Positions 1 through 7,259 of a stretch of 14,550 nucleotides of DNA are shown here, in pieces. Below the pieces are notes generated by a model, which was given only the letters and a program-made list of their open reading frames with translations, was not told where the DNA came from and made no database searches. The stretch is from Pseudomonadota bacterium. GTDB taxonomy: Bacteria > Pseudomonadota > Gammaproteobacteria > Steroidobacterales > Steroidobacteraceae. A program made the translations under genes and the position numbers. Location: NCBI GenBank assembly GCA_023433705.1, contig JAEYUC010000099.1, forward strand, positions 1 through 14,550, given 5' to 3'. Each line of letters starts with the position of its first letter. Position 1 is the first letter of the stretch.

Positions 1-851
1 CGCACTCGCGGCGGCAGCAGGCGCGTGGTCGGATAGAGCACGTTTATCGGCAGCGGCGGGGGACGAAATTCGCGCAGGACCTCGACCACGCGTCCCGCGT
101 TGATCGCATCGGCCGCCATATAGTCCGGCGCCTGCACGAGCCCGAGGCCCGCGCCGGCCGCCTCGATGAGCGCATCGCCATCTCCCAGGCGTAGACGCGA
201 CTCGGGATGGATTTCCGTGTTCACGCCATCGACACGGAATTGCCACGGACGCGCGCGCCCTGTGGCCGGCACGCGGAACTGCACGCACGAATGTCGCTCG
301 AGGTCGTAGGGCGAGCGCGGCGGCTCATGGCGCGAAAGATAGTCGGGGCTGCCGACGACGACGAGATGCTGGTGGCCGATCGTCCGCGCGACCAGCCGCG
401 AATCGCCGAGCGCCGCGATGCGCACGACGGCGTCGAGGCCTTCGCGGATCACGTCGGAGAAGTTGTCGGACAGGCGCGCATCGATCGTGAGCCCCGGGTG
501 TCGCTCTAACAACTTGCCGAGCACGGGGACGACGACGCGACGGCCGTAGGTCACCGGCAGTTCGATGCGCAGCACGCCGGTCGGTGCGCCGCTCGCGCCC
601 GCGGCGACGGACTTGAGGACCTCGACTTCCTCGAGGATCCGCTGGCATTGCTCGAACAGGTGCTGCCCGTCGGGCGTGAGGCTCACCTGGCGGGTCGTGC
701 GGTTGAACAGCCGCACGCCGAGACGGGTTTCGAGCCGGCCGATGCTTTTGGCAATGGTCGAGGGGGTCTGGGAAAGCTCCCGGGCCGCCTTGGCGAAACT
801 GCCGTTCCGGGCCGCCGTGGCAAAGGCAAGAACCTGCTGGATGTTGTTCAT
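1..851 (-). CDS. LysR-family transcriptional regulator (C-terminus beyond window)
   Basis: The minus strand is open from an ATG at 849-851 to the window edge, giving 283 codons without a stop. The N-terminus is a LysR winged HTH: MNNIQQVLAFATAARNGSF, then AKAARELSQTPSTIAKSIGR, then LETRLGVRLFNRTTRQ. A linker helix and a periplasmic-binding-protein-like effector domain follow, with GVLRIELPVTYGRR at about residues 100-113 and the late motif FRPPPLPINVLYPTTRLLPP near the edge. That last motif normally lies 20-30 residues before the end of CrgA-like LysR proteins, so only a short tail is missing. The gene diverges from the cupin gene at 959, the usual layout of a LysR regulator and its target. 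An 11-bp dyad overlaps its start codon, which suggests autoregulation. The effector is unknown. Confidence 0.93.
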   Translation of the reverse strand, partial: MNNIQQVLAFATAARNGSFAKAARELSQTPSTIAKSIGRLETRLGVRLFNRTTRQVSLTPDGQHLFEQCQRILEEVEVLKSVAAGASGAPTGVLRIELPVTYGRRVVVPVLGKLLERHPGLTIDARLSDNFSDVIREGLDAVVRIAALGDSRLVARTIGHQHLVVVGSPDYLSRHEPPRSPYDLERHSCVQFRVPATGRARPWQFRVDGVNTEIHPESRLRLGDGDALIEAAGAGLGLVQAPDYMAADAINAGRVVEVLREFRPPPLPINVLYPTTRLLPPRV

Positions 852-874
852 TGAGGAATATTGTTCCTCAATGA
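848..874. promoter_or_regulatory. Perfect 11-bp inverted repeat, candidate LysR operator
   Basis: Arms 848-858 (TCATTGAGGAA) and 864-874 (TTCCTCAATGA) are exact reverse complements around a 5-nt AT-rich spacer, TATTG. The dyad lies in the 107-nt divergent intergenic region and includes the regulator's start codon (849-851). A LysR dimer or tetramer bound here could repress its own gene and act on the cupin promoter on the other side. The dyad is seen directly; the binding role is inferred from the LysR family. Confidence 0.6.
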
Positions 875-958
875 AACGACACTCAAGGCTGTTCTTTCGG
901 GAATCCCGGACCCGCAGACTGCGGGCCATCCGAAACCGTCTTCCCCCGGAGTCCAGCC

Positions 959-1336
959 ATGACCGTCAGCCCGAACCCCGTCCTCACGACCTCCCCCTTC
1001 CCCGGCATCCTGCACGCCACGCTGGCGGGCTCCGCACAGGGCCTCAAACAGCTCTCCATCTGGCAGCAGATCCTCGAGCCCGGCGCCGCCACCCCGCCCC
1101 ATCGCCACGATTGCGAGGAAGTCATCCTGTGCTCGGCCGGCCGCGGCGAGCTCCATTTCGACGGCCGGAAAATCTCCTTCGGGGCGCACCAGACCGTGTG
1201 CATCCCGCGCAATTCGCTTCATCAGCTCGTGAATTCCGGGCGCGATCCGCTGCACGTACTTGCGGTGTTCTCGAAGACGCCCGTCGAGGTCTTCCTGCCG
1301 GACGGCGAGCCTGTCGCACTGCCCTGGTCGAGCTGA
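959..1336 (+). CDS. Small cupin-domain protein
   Basis: This 125-residue protein is a single conserved beta-barrel of the cupin type. Cupin motif 1 is visible as PPHRHDCEEVILCSAGRGEL, with metal ligands H48, H50 and E54 followed by the GxGxL strand. Motif 2 is the IPRNSLHQLVNSG region, with H88 as the fourth ligand. An intact 3-His/1-Glu site suggests a metal-binding dioxygenase, isomerase or sensor, but the substrate cannot be read from the sequence. The start is supported by GGAG at 948-951, seven bases upstream. No signal peptide is seen, so it is probably cytoplasmic. It is divergent from the LysR regulator and is its likely target. Confidence 0.9.
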   Translation: MTVSPNPVLTTSPFPGILHATLAGSAQGLKQLSIWQQILEPGAATPPHRHDCEEVILCSAGRGELHFDGRKISFGAHQTVCIPRNSLHQLVNSGRDPLHVLAVFSKTPVEVFLPDGEPVALPWSS

Positions 1337-1346
1337 ACTTCTCCCG

Positions 1347-1374
1347 TCGACGGAAAAACTTAAGCGCGTATTAG
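1347..1374 (+). promoter_or_regulatory. Weak candidate sigma70 promoter for the exported protein
   Basis: TCGACG (1347-1352) and TATTAG (1369-1374) are separated by 16 nt, in a short AT-richer patch just after the cupin gene. If used, transcription would begin near 1381 and the long hairpin at 1413-1478 would sit in the 5' untranslated region of the gene at 1509. Both boxes are imperfect matches. Confidence 0.25.
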
Positions 1375-1412
1375 GAAAGCGCCGGCAACCGATCCCGATA
1401 ATGCGCGCCCTC

Positions 1413-1478
1413 GGTGCCTGGCACGGAAAAGCCGGGAGACGCGCGAGTCGTTCTCCCGGCTTTTCCGTGCCAGGCACC
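1413..1478. repeat. Palindromic element E1 with 27-bp perfect arms
   Basis: The arms 1413-1439 and 1452-1478 are exact reverse complements over 27 bp with a 12-nt loop. Each arm also holds a smaller palindrome, GTGCC-T-GGCAC. No T-run follows either side, so it is not a typical intrinsic terminator. It lies between the cupin stop and the Shine-Dalgarno of the next gene. The architecture resembles REP-type extragenic palindromes, some of which are mobilised by RAYT (Y1 family) transposases; that relation is inferred, and no such transposase is in the window. Confidence 0.75.
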
Positions 1479-1508
1479 ACCGTTCAGCCAATCCGGGAGT
1501 TTCCGTTC

Positions 1509-2438
1509 ATGTTGAAGTCCATTGCGCTCGTTGGCGGCCTGTTGATCGCCTCCAACGCCTTCGCCCAACAATCCCTGCAGTCCATGCATTCACGTGTGCC
1601 CGCGCCACCGAAGTCGGTGGCCGCCGCTCCTGCGTGGCTCGCGAGCCCCGAGGTCACGACCCTGCGCAAGCAGCTCAAGGATCAGCGCGAGTTCGTCAAC
1701 AAGCTGAATCTCGAAGCCAACACCAACGCGCCCGGCGCCCTCACCAACGCGGGCGGCATCGACTTCGCGCGCGCGCAGCGCGACCCCGAATACGCGAAGC
1801 AGATCCAGGCGAAGATCGCGTCGATGAGCCAGGCCGAGCAGATGGCGCTCGCCATGCAGATGCAGCAGGCGACCCAGCAGGCGGGGATCCAGAACGTCGT
1901 CGCGATGAGCAAGGATCCGCCGGCCGTGCAGGTCGCGGCCGAGCGTTACTCCGACTTCCAGACGAAGCAGATGTCGGGCAGCGGCATCACCGCGCAGTCC
2001 GAAGCCATCCTCGAGATCCAGCGCAAGGTGAGCGCGCGCTCGGCGGAGATCGCGGAGAAGGCGAGCAAGCAGCTGAAGTGCAGCGACGGTGAAGGCGGCT
2101 GCGCGACGAAGGCCGACGAGGAAGCGGACAAGGCCACGCTGCGCGCGGCGCGTGCGCAGATCATCGCCGAGTACGATCGCGCGCTCTCGCAGATCGCCCC
2201 GCACATCGAGGCGGCGCGCAAGGCGCGGCTCGCCGACATCGCCGCGGTGCAGAAGGACATGGCCGCGACGCAGTACGGCGCCGCCGCGCAGAGCAGCGCG
2301 AACAAGCAGCTGCTCGCCGCGTATCACGGCGCTGCCCTGAACGATGTCGAGCAGCTCTTCACGCTGTCCGAGGAAGTCGCCAAGTGGGCCGCCGCTCGCT
2401 ACGACGACCGCACCATCAACTTCATGTCGGTCGACTGA
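1509..2438 (+). CDS. Exported helical protein of unknown function
   Basis: This 309-residue protein is not recognised as a named family. The N-terminus MLKSIALVGGLLIASNAFA followed by QQ is a typical Sec signal peptide with predicted cleavage after A19, so the mature protein is periplasmic or secreted. The rest is rich in Ala, Gln, Glu and Lys, with long predicted helices at about 90-130, 140-190 and 205-295, including Gln-rich stretches near 105-125. C191 and C198, close together in KCSDGEGGCAT, are the only cysteines in the mature part and could form a disulfide. The ATG has GGAG at 1496-1499, nine bases upstream. Palindromic elements lie on both sides and no operon partner is seen. It could be a periplasmic chaperone-like or adaptor protein, but nothing specific supports this. 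Confidence 0.82.
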   Translation: MLKSIALVGGLLIASNAFAQQSLQSMHSRVPAPPKSVAAAPAWLASPEVTTLRKQLKDQREFVNKLNLEANTNAPGALTNAGGIDFARAQRDPEYAKQIQAKIASMSQAEQMALAMQMQQATQQAGIQNVVAMSKDPPAVQVAAERYSDFQTKQMSGSGITAQSEAILEIQRKVSARSAEIAEKASKQLKCSDGEGGCATKADEEADKATLRAARAQIIAEYDRALSQIAPHIEAARKARLADIAAVQKDMAATQYGAAAQSSANKQLLAAYHGAALNDVEQLFTLSEEVAKWAAARYDDRTINFMSVD

Positions 2439-2440
2439 CT

Positions 2441-2555
2441 GGGGATAGCGGTGCCGGTGTAAAAAGTGGGGATTGGTGACACCCCTGCGGTTCGCCGAGG
2501 CGCACGCCTCGCGGCTCGCGCCATCCCCACCATTTACACCGGCACCGCTATCCCC
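2441..2555. repeat. Nested palindromic element E2 between convergent genes
   Basis: The outer arms 2441-2463 and 2533-2555 are perfectly complementary over 23 bp. After a 2x2 internal loop, a further 8 bp pair (GTGGGGAT 2466-2473 with ATCCCCAC 2523-2530). The apical part holds a separate 7-bp hairpin, CGAGGCG-CA-CGCCTCG (2496-2511). It fills almost the whole gap between the exported protein (stop 2436-2438) and the DUF1501 stop (2560-2562). It could block read-through from both sides, but no T-run is present. Its sequence is unrelated to E1. Confidence 0.75.
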
Positions 2556-2559
2556 ACCC

Positions 2560-3978
2560 CTACACGAACCCGAGGTCGGTGTTCGAGAAGTTGCCGACGT
2601 TGGGGAGGATGCCGGGTAGTTCGGAGGCGCTGCAGCCGAACCAGCGCGCAAGCGTCGCGGCGAACTGATCGATCGAAGTGGTCGGCAGCAGCCGGCCCTG
2701 GCCGACCTGGTCGTCGGTCTGGATCGACACGTGCGGCGCGGTTCCATAGAACCGCCCGCCGTTCACCGCGCCGCCCATCACGAAGTGATGCGCGCCCCAG
2801 CCGTGATCCGAGCCGTCCGCGTTCGAGCTCAGCGTGCGTCCGAAATCCGACGCCGTGAACGTCGTGACCTTGTCCGCCACGCCCAGTTCCACCGTCGCCG
2901 CGTAGAACGCGCTCATCGCATCGTTGATGCGCTGGAGCAGGCGCGGATGGTCCTGCATGAGCAGGTTGTGGTTGTCGAAGCCGCCGATCGACACGAAGAA
3001 CACCTGCCGGCGCAGCCCGAGCGCGCTCCGCGCGCCAATGAGCCGCGCGACGATCTTCAACTGGTTAGCCAGACCGTTGTTGGTGCCGAACAGGTTGTTG
3101 GTCTCCGTGCTCAGCGTCACGCCGGCGAGCGCGCCGTTCACCACGCCCTCCATCGCGATCGAGCGCCGCGTGACGATCGCGTACTCCTCCTCGAACGCGT
3201 GCGTGTTCTGACGCGTCATGAGTGTGTTCAACGCGTCGCGCAGCGCCGTCGAACCGTACGGCGCCTGTGTGAGACCATTCACGCGAATCGCGCCGCTCGG
3301 ACTGATCTGGTACTGCAGGGCATCCTCACCCGCGACGAACACCGCGTTGCCCGCGGCGGAAATGCAGGTCAGCAGCGAATTCCCGCCATTACTCGACATC
3401 GCGAGATCGCCGATCCGCCCGCCCCAGCCGATGGTCGAGCCCTCGCTGCCGTTCGATTGCCAGATCGACTGTTGGTCGTTGTGCGAGAACAGCTTCGGCG
3501 GCAGCGGATTCAGGACACGGTTCGTGCTCTGGTACTGCGCGAGCGTGGTGGGCTGGATCAGCGGCCCTACGTTGAGCTGCACCGCGAACCGCCCCTGGTC
3601 CCACAGCGACTTCAGTCCCGTGAGCGGCGGCGCGAGCGCGTATTGCAGGTCGTCGGTGAGCGTCTGCGCCACGAGCGGCGTCAGCGCATTCGGCGCGAGC
3701 GCCGCACGCGAGATCGCGATGCCGGCCTCCTCCACGCCCGGTCCGCCCGCGCGGATCTGGTGATACAGCGCGTAGTTGGCCGGATCGTAAGGCACCACGG
3801 TGTTCGCGTAGTCGTTGCCGCCGTACAGGAAGATGCACACCAGCGCCTTGTAGTCGGTGTTGTCGAAGGCCGCGGCTTCCCCGATCGCCGCGAGGTTGAT
3901 CGCGAGCGGCGTGGCGACGCCCATCGCGCCGAGGTGCATCGCGCGCTTGAGCACCATGCGGCGTGTCCAGTTCGTCAT
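2560..3978 (-). CDS. DUF1501 family protein, Tat-exported (second pair)
   Basis: This 472-residue protein has a twin-arginine signal, TRRMVLKR at residues 5-12, then a weakly hydrophobic segment ending GEAAA with likely cleavage after A37. DUF1501 hallmarks are LYGGNDYANTVVPYD (51-65), KLFSHNDQQSIWQS (162-175), VSIGGFDNHNLLMQDHPRL (329-347) and SDFGRTLSSNADGSDHGWG (377-395). DUF1501 is placed with the alkaline phosphatase/sulfatase-like superfamily; the Asp and His residues in the last two motifs (D335, H337, D378, D391, H392) are candidate metal ligands, but no reaction is established. The start overlaps the stop of the upstream DUF1800 gene as ATGA (3975-3978), so translation is probably coupled. 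A longer reading frame extends upstream to 4872 but only shadows the DUF1800 gene. It is closely similar to the DUF1501 protein at 5862-7259. Confidence 0.93.
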   Translation of the reverse strand: MTNWTRRMVLKRAMHLGAMGVATPLAINLAAIGEAAAFDNTDYKALVCIFLYGGNDYANTVVPYDPANYALYHQIRAGGPGVEEAGIAISRAALAPNALTPLVAQTLTDDLQYALAPPLTGLKSLWDQGRFAVQLNVGPLIQPTTLAQYQSTNRVLNPLPPKLFSHNDQQSIWQSNGSEGSTIGWGGRIGDLAMSSNGGNSLLTCISAAGNAVFVAGEDALQYQISPSGAIRVNGLTQAPYGSTALRDALNTLMTRQNTHAFEEEYAIVTRRSIAMEGVVNGALAGVTLSTETNNLFGTNNGLANQLKIVARLIGARSALGLRRQVFFVSIGGFDNHNLLMQDHPRLLQRINDAMSAFYAATVELGVADKVTTFTASDFGRTLSSNADGSDHGWGAHHFVMGGAVNGGRFYGTAPHVSIQTDDQVGQGRLLPTTSIDQFAATLARWFGCSASELPGILPNVGNFSNTDLGFV

Positions 3979-5783
3979 TTCTGCACCAGGTATTCGGGTG
4001 AGCAAAGGATCAGCAGGCATGCGCCCGCCAGCAGGTTCAGCTTCGCGTTTTCCGAACTCCCGGCCGTCACGTTCATCGCCGTCAGCGCGCTCGTGATCGT
4101 GTCCAGCGTCGCCTGCGACAACTGGTTGGCCGTGAGCCTGAGGTTCAGGTATGCAACCACCGCCGGCACGTCGTGCGAGATCGGCAGCAATGCGGAGTAG
4201 GTAGGCCGCACGTCGTTGTAGCCGCCGCGGATCACCCATGTCAGGAAGTTCGAATACCCGGCGACCGTGGTCTCGTTGACGAGCTGGAACTCCGGCGCCT
4301 GCCTGTTGGCTGTTGCAATGGAAGTGTTGGGCGGTACGTAGCCGGGCCGGAAGAAGTTGAACACCGACGGCGAGCGCAGCGGACTCTGTCCGAGGGCCGA
4401 GTCGCTGCCCGAGAGATCGTAGATCTCGAACGCTCCGGTGGTCGACGTGATGCCCACCGTGCGCGCCCATTGCACGAAGCGCACCACCGGCTCGCGTAGT
4501 TTGCCCGCCATCGTGTTCGAGGCGTCCGGCAGCGTGCGCGCCTCGGGATCCGTGAGGATCGCCGTCCACACCGCGCGCAGGTCGCCGCGTACGCCCGAGC
4601 CGTTGTCCGCGAATGCCGCCGCGACGCGGCCGACATACGCGGGACTCGGATTGCTGGTCACGAGGCGCTGGATCATCTGCCGCGCGAAGAACGGACCGAC
4701 ATTCGCATGATTGAAGAGGCGATCGAGCGCGAGCCGCAGCGCTTCCGGCCCCGCCGTGTTCGCCGGGATGTTCAGCCCGAGGAAATTGACTTCCAGCGTG
4801 GAATGGCGGCTCGCGATGAACCGCATGCGGTTGGTCGCGAAGCGTGTGTTGGGCACGTCGTAGTCGTGCCACGCGACGTCCGTGAACGCGCCGCCGTTCG
4901 AATTGAAGTCCCAGTCGTAACCGGTGAACACGCGCGCGAGATTCGTGATGTCGCTCTGACCGTAGGTCTCGATGGGATGCCCGTTCCCGTCGAGGCGATG
5001 CGTGCCGTCCGGGTTGAGCTCGTACAGGCCGATCGTGAAGAGCTGCATGACCTCGCGCGCGTAGTTCTCATCGGGCTGGCGGCCGTTGGCGTCTTCCTTG
5101 AGGTTGCCCTTGGTGTTGAGGAAGAAACCCATCGCCGCGTTCAGCGTGACTCGCTCGAGCAATTCGCGGTAATTGCCGAACGCGTTCGCGGTCAGCACGT
5201 CCCAGTACGCGCCGATCACGTACGGTGGATAGAAGCCGTCGATCGGGCTCAGGCTGACCACGAAGAATTCGGACAACGCGAGCGCCATCCGTTTTCTCAT
5301 CTGGTCCGGCCCAGCGATGAGCTGGTTCCAGATCATGAAGTCGCCGAACTGCGGCCAGAAGTAGCGCTGCTCTTCGGTGATCGAGTCGTGGCCGCGCGAA
5401 TCGAGCCACGCGACGCCGGTCTGGCCCAGCGGCTCGGAGTACTTCGAGTTGAGCCAGGCCGCGACGCCGCTCGTGCGGACCGCGTTCAGGTCCGCGTCGG
5501 TGACCGAAAACTGCGCCTGCAGCAGGAAGCGCGCAGCCTCGGCCTCGGTCATGACGGGCGCAGTCGGTGGACTGGGCGATGGCGGACTTGGAGCCGGCGG
5601 ACTGGGTGCCGGAGGACTCGGCGCGGGCGGGCTCGGGGATCCACTGCCTCCACCGCCGCCTCCGCAGCCCGCGAGCGCGAGCACGCCCAGCGCCGCGGCC
5701 AGGCCCGCTCCGCGGGATTCGCCACTGCCGTCTTCTGCCGGTTCGGTCGACGTCGGCTCGACGTCGGTTTCGAGTTCCTGCAC
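3975..5783 (-). CDS. DUF1800 family putative lipoprotein (second pair)
   Basis: This 602-residue protein is read from a GTG (5781-5783). The start is chosen because AGGGGG lies at 5789-5794, five bases upstream, and because the sister gene has the same GTG-CAG start with its own strong ribosome binding site. Residues 1-24 are acidic. A hydrophobic stretch follows, ending in the lipobox-like LAGC with Cys40, then poly-Gly and a Pro/Ser linker of SPPAP repeats (50-73). The DUF1800 domain runs from about 80 to the end and includes FMIWNQLIAGPDQMRKRMAL (148-167) and QPDENYAREVMQLFTIGL (235-252). The function of DUF1800 is unknown, but it is often found next to DUF1501 genes. The gene begins 78 nt after the preceding DUF1501 stop and probably belongs to the same operon. 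Confidence 0.92.
   Translation of the reverse strand: MQELETDVEPTSTEPAEDGSGESRGAGLAAALGVLALAGCGGGGGGSGSPSPPAPSPPAPSPPAPSPPSPSPPTAPVMTEAEAARFLLQAQFSVTDADLNAVRTSGVAAWLNSKYSEPLGQTGVAWLDSRGHDSITEEQRYFWPQFGDFMIWNQLIAGPDQMRKRMALALSEFFVVSLSPIDGFYPPYVIGAYWDVLTANAFGNYRELLERVTLNAAMGFFLNTKGNLKEDANGRQPDENYAREVMQLFTIGLYELNPDGTHRLDGNGHPIETYGQSDITNLARVFTGYDWDFNSNGGAFTDVAWHDYDVPNTRFATNRMRFIASRHSTLEVNFLGLNIPANTAGPEALRLALDRLFNHANVGPFFARQMIQRLVTSNPSPAYVGRVAAAFADNGSGVRGDLRAVWTAILTDPEARTLPDASNTMAGKLREPVVRFVQWARTVGITSTTGAFEIYDLSGSDSALGQSPLRSPSVFNFFRPGYVPPNTSIATANRQAPEFQLVNETTVAGYSNFLTWVIRGGYNDVRPTYSALLPISHDVPAVVAYLNLRLTANQLSQATLDTITSALTAMNVTAGSSENAKLNLLAGACLLILCSPEYLVQK
5565..5636 (-). repeat. 15-bp tandem repeats encoding an SPPAP linker
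   Basis: Codons 50-73 of the DUF1800 protein encode a Pro followed by SPPAP three times, SPPSP once and a final SPP. The DNA is a degenerate 15-bp tandem array. It forms the flexible linker between the presumed lipidated Cys40 and the DUF1800 domain. The sister protein has a Pro-rich but non-periodic linker here, so the array probably expanded after the duplication. Confidence 0.8.
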
Positions 5784-5788
5784 CCAAT

Positions 5789-5794
5789 CCCCCT
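5789..5794 (-). promoter_or_regulatory. Ribosome binding site fixing the GTG start at 5783
   Basis: On the minus strand AGGGGG precedes GTG by five bases. It decides between this start and the ATG at 5837, which would add 18 residues and has no counterpart in the sister gene. Confidence 0.7.
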
Positions 5795-5861
5795 GATCAG
5801 CTCGTGGACCGTACCTTACGGGCGCGGGATGCCTCAAACAAACTGTCGCAATTTGCGCCCT

Positions 5862-7259
5862 TCAGAGGAAGCCGATGGGGGTATCCGGGAAGTTGCCGAT
5901 GTTCGGCAGGATTCCCGTCAGCTCGGAGGGCTCGCAGCCGAACCAACGGGCAAGCGTCGCGGCGAACTGGTCGACGGATGTGCTCGGCAGCAATCTCCCG
6001 AGGCCGACCTGATCTTCGCTTTCAACGGACACGTGCGGCGCGGTGCCGTAGAACCGCCCGCCATTCACCGAGCCGCCCATCACGAAGTGATGCGCGCCCC
6101 AGCCGTGGTCCGAGCCATCGGAGTTCGACGACAACGTACGGCCGAAATCCGAGGCGGTGAACGTCGTCACTTTGTCCGCGACACCAAGCTCCGCGGTCGC
6201 CGCGTAGAACGCGCTCATCGCTTCATTGAGCCGCGTCATGAGCCGCGGGTGGTCCTCCATGAGATCGTTGTGATTGTCGAACCCGCCGATCGATACGAAG
6301 AAAACCTGGCGCCGCACGCCGAACGCGCTGCGCGCACCGATCAGCCGCGCCACGACGCGCATCTGGCCGGCGAGCGCGTTGCCGGACGCGAACTCGGTAG
6401 TCAGCGAGACCCCGCCGAGCGCGTCGTTGACGACACCCTCGAGCGCGCTCGAGCGGCGCGTGACGGTGGCGCACTCGTTCTCGAACACGTGCGGACTCTC
6501 GCGCGAGACGATCGCCCTCACCGCCTCGCCAAGCTCGCCGCGCAGCGCGTTGATGCGGATCGCACCGCGACTGCTGATCTGGTACTGCAACGCATCCTGC
6601 CCCGCGACGAACACGCCATTGTTGCTGGCCGAGATGCAGGTCAGCGTCGCGTTCGTTCCATTACTCGAAAGCGCGAGATCGCCGAGTCGCCCGCCCCAGC
6701 CGTTGGTCGCACCCTCGGCGCCATCCGACTGCCACACGGATTGCTGGTCGTTGTGAGAGAACAGCTTGGGCGGCAGCGGATTCGCGCGCCGGTCGGAGCT
6801 CGAGTACTGCGCCTTCGTCGTCGGCTGGACCAGCGGCCCGACGTTGAGCTGGATACCGAGCCGCCCGGCGTCGAACAGCGACTTGAGGCCCGCGAGTTGC
6901 GGCGCGAGCGCGTACTGCAGGTTGTCCGTGAGCACGGCGTCGTCGAGCGGCGTGAGCGCGGTCGCGGCCAGGTCCGCGCGCGCGAGCGCGATGCCCGCCG
7001 CCTCCTCGCCCGGGCCGCCCGCGCGGATCTGGTGGTACGACGCGTAGTTGGTCGGATCGTACGGCACCACCGTATTCGCATAGTCGTTGCCGCCGTACAG
7101 GAAGATGCACACCAGCGCCTTGTAGTCGGTGGCGTCGAAGGCCGCCGCCTCGCCGATCGCCGCGAGATTGATCGCGAGAGGCGTCGCCACGCCGAGCGCC
7201 GACAACTGCATCGCGCGCTGCAGGACGACCCGGCGGGTCCAGAGCTGGCTCGACGTCAT
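5862..7259 (-). CDS. DUF1501 family protein, Tat-exported (first pair)
   Basis: This 465-residue protein has a twin-arginine signal at residues 8-15 (TRRVVLQR), a hydrophobic region and likely cleavage after GEAAA (A40). It shares all DUF1501 motifs with its neighbour: LYGGNDYANTVVPYD (55-69), KLFSHNDQQSVWQS (166-179), VSIGGFDNHNDLMEDHPRL (323-341) and SDFGRTLSSNSDGSDHGWG (370-388). The two copies align over nearly their full length, with the most variation near residues 235-300, where this copy is shorter. The start overlaps the upstream DUF1800 stop as ATGA (7256-7259). The protein is probably folded before export and acts in the periplasm with its DUF1800 partner; that partnership is inferred from gene order. 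The upstream extension of this frame to 8738 is a shadow of the DUF1800 gene. Confidence 0.93.
   Translation of the reverse strand: MTSSQLWTRRVVLQRAMQLSALGVATPLAINLAAIGEAAAFDATDYKALVCIFLYGGNDYANTVVPYDPTNYASYHQIRAGGPGEEAAGIALARADLAATALTPLDDAVLTDNLQYALAPQLAGLKSLFDAGRLGIQLNVGPLVQPTTKAQYSSSDRRANPLPPKLFSHNDQQSVWQSDGAEGATNGWGGRLGDLALSSNGTNATLTCISASNNGVFVAGQDALQYQISSRGAIRINALRGELGEAVRAIVSRESPHVFENECATVTRRSSALEGVVNDALGGVSLTTEFASGNALAGQMRVVARLIGARSAFGVRRQVFFVSIGGFDNHNDLMEDHPRLMTRLNEAMSAFYAATAELGVADKVTTFTASDFGRTLSSNSDGSDHGWGAHHFVMGGSVNGGRFYGTAPHVSVESEDQVGLGRLLPSTSVDQFAATLARWFGCEPSELTGILPNIGNFPDTPIGFL

Noticed and set aside
1413..1478. E1 as an intrinsic terminator for the cupin gene
   Set aside because: The hairpin is strong, but no T-run follows the right arm on the plus strand (ACCGTTCAGCC), so a classical rho-independent terminator is not supported.
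2441..2555. E2 as an insertion sequence or miniature transposon (MITE) with target-site duplication
   Set aside because: The terminal arms are perfect, but no direct repeat of flanking target sequence is visible, so a MITE label is not justified.
5565..5636. CRISPR-like array suggested by short periodic repeats
   Set aside because: The 15-bp period has no spacers and is in frame within a Pro-rich coding linker.
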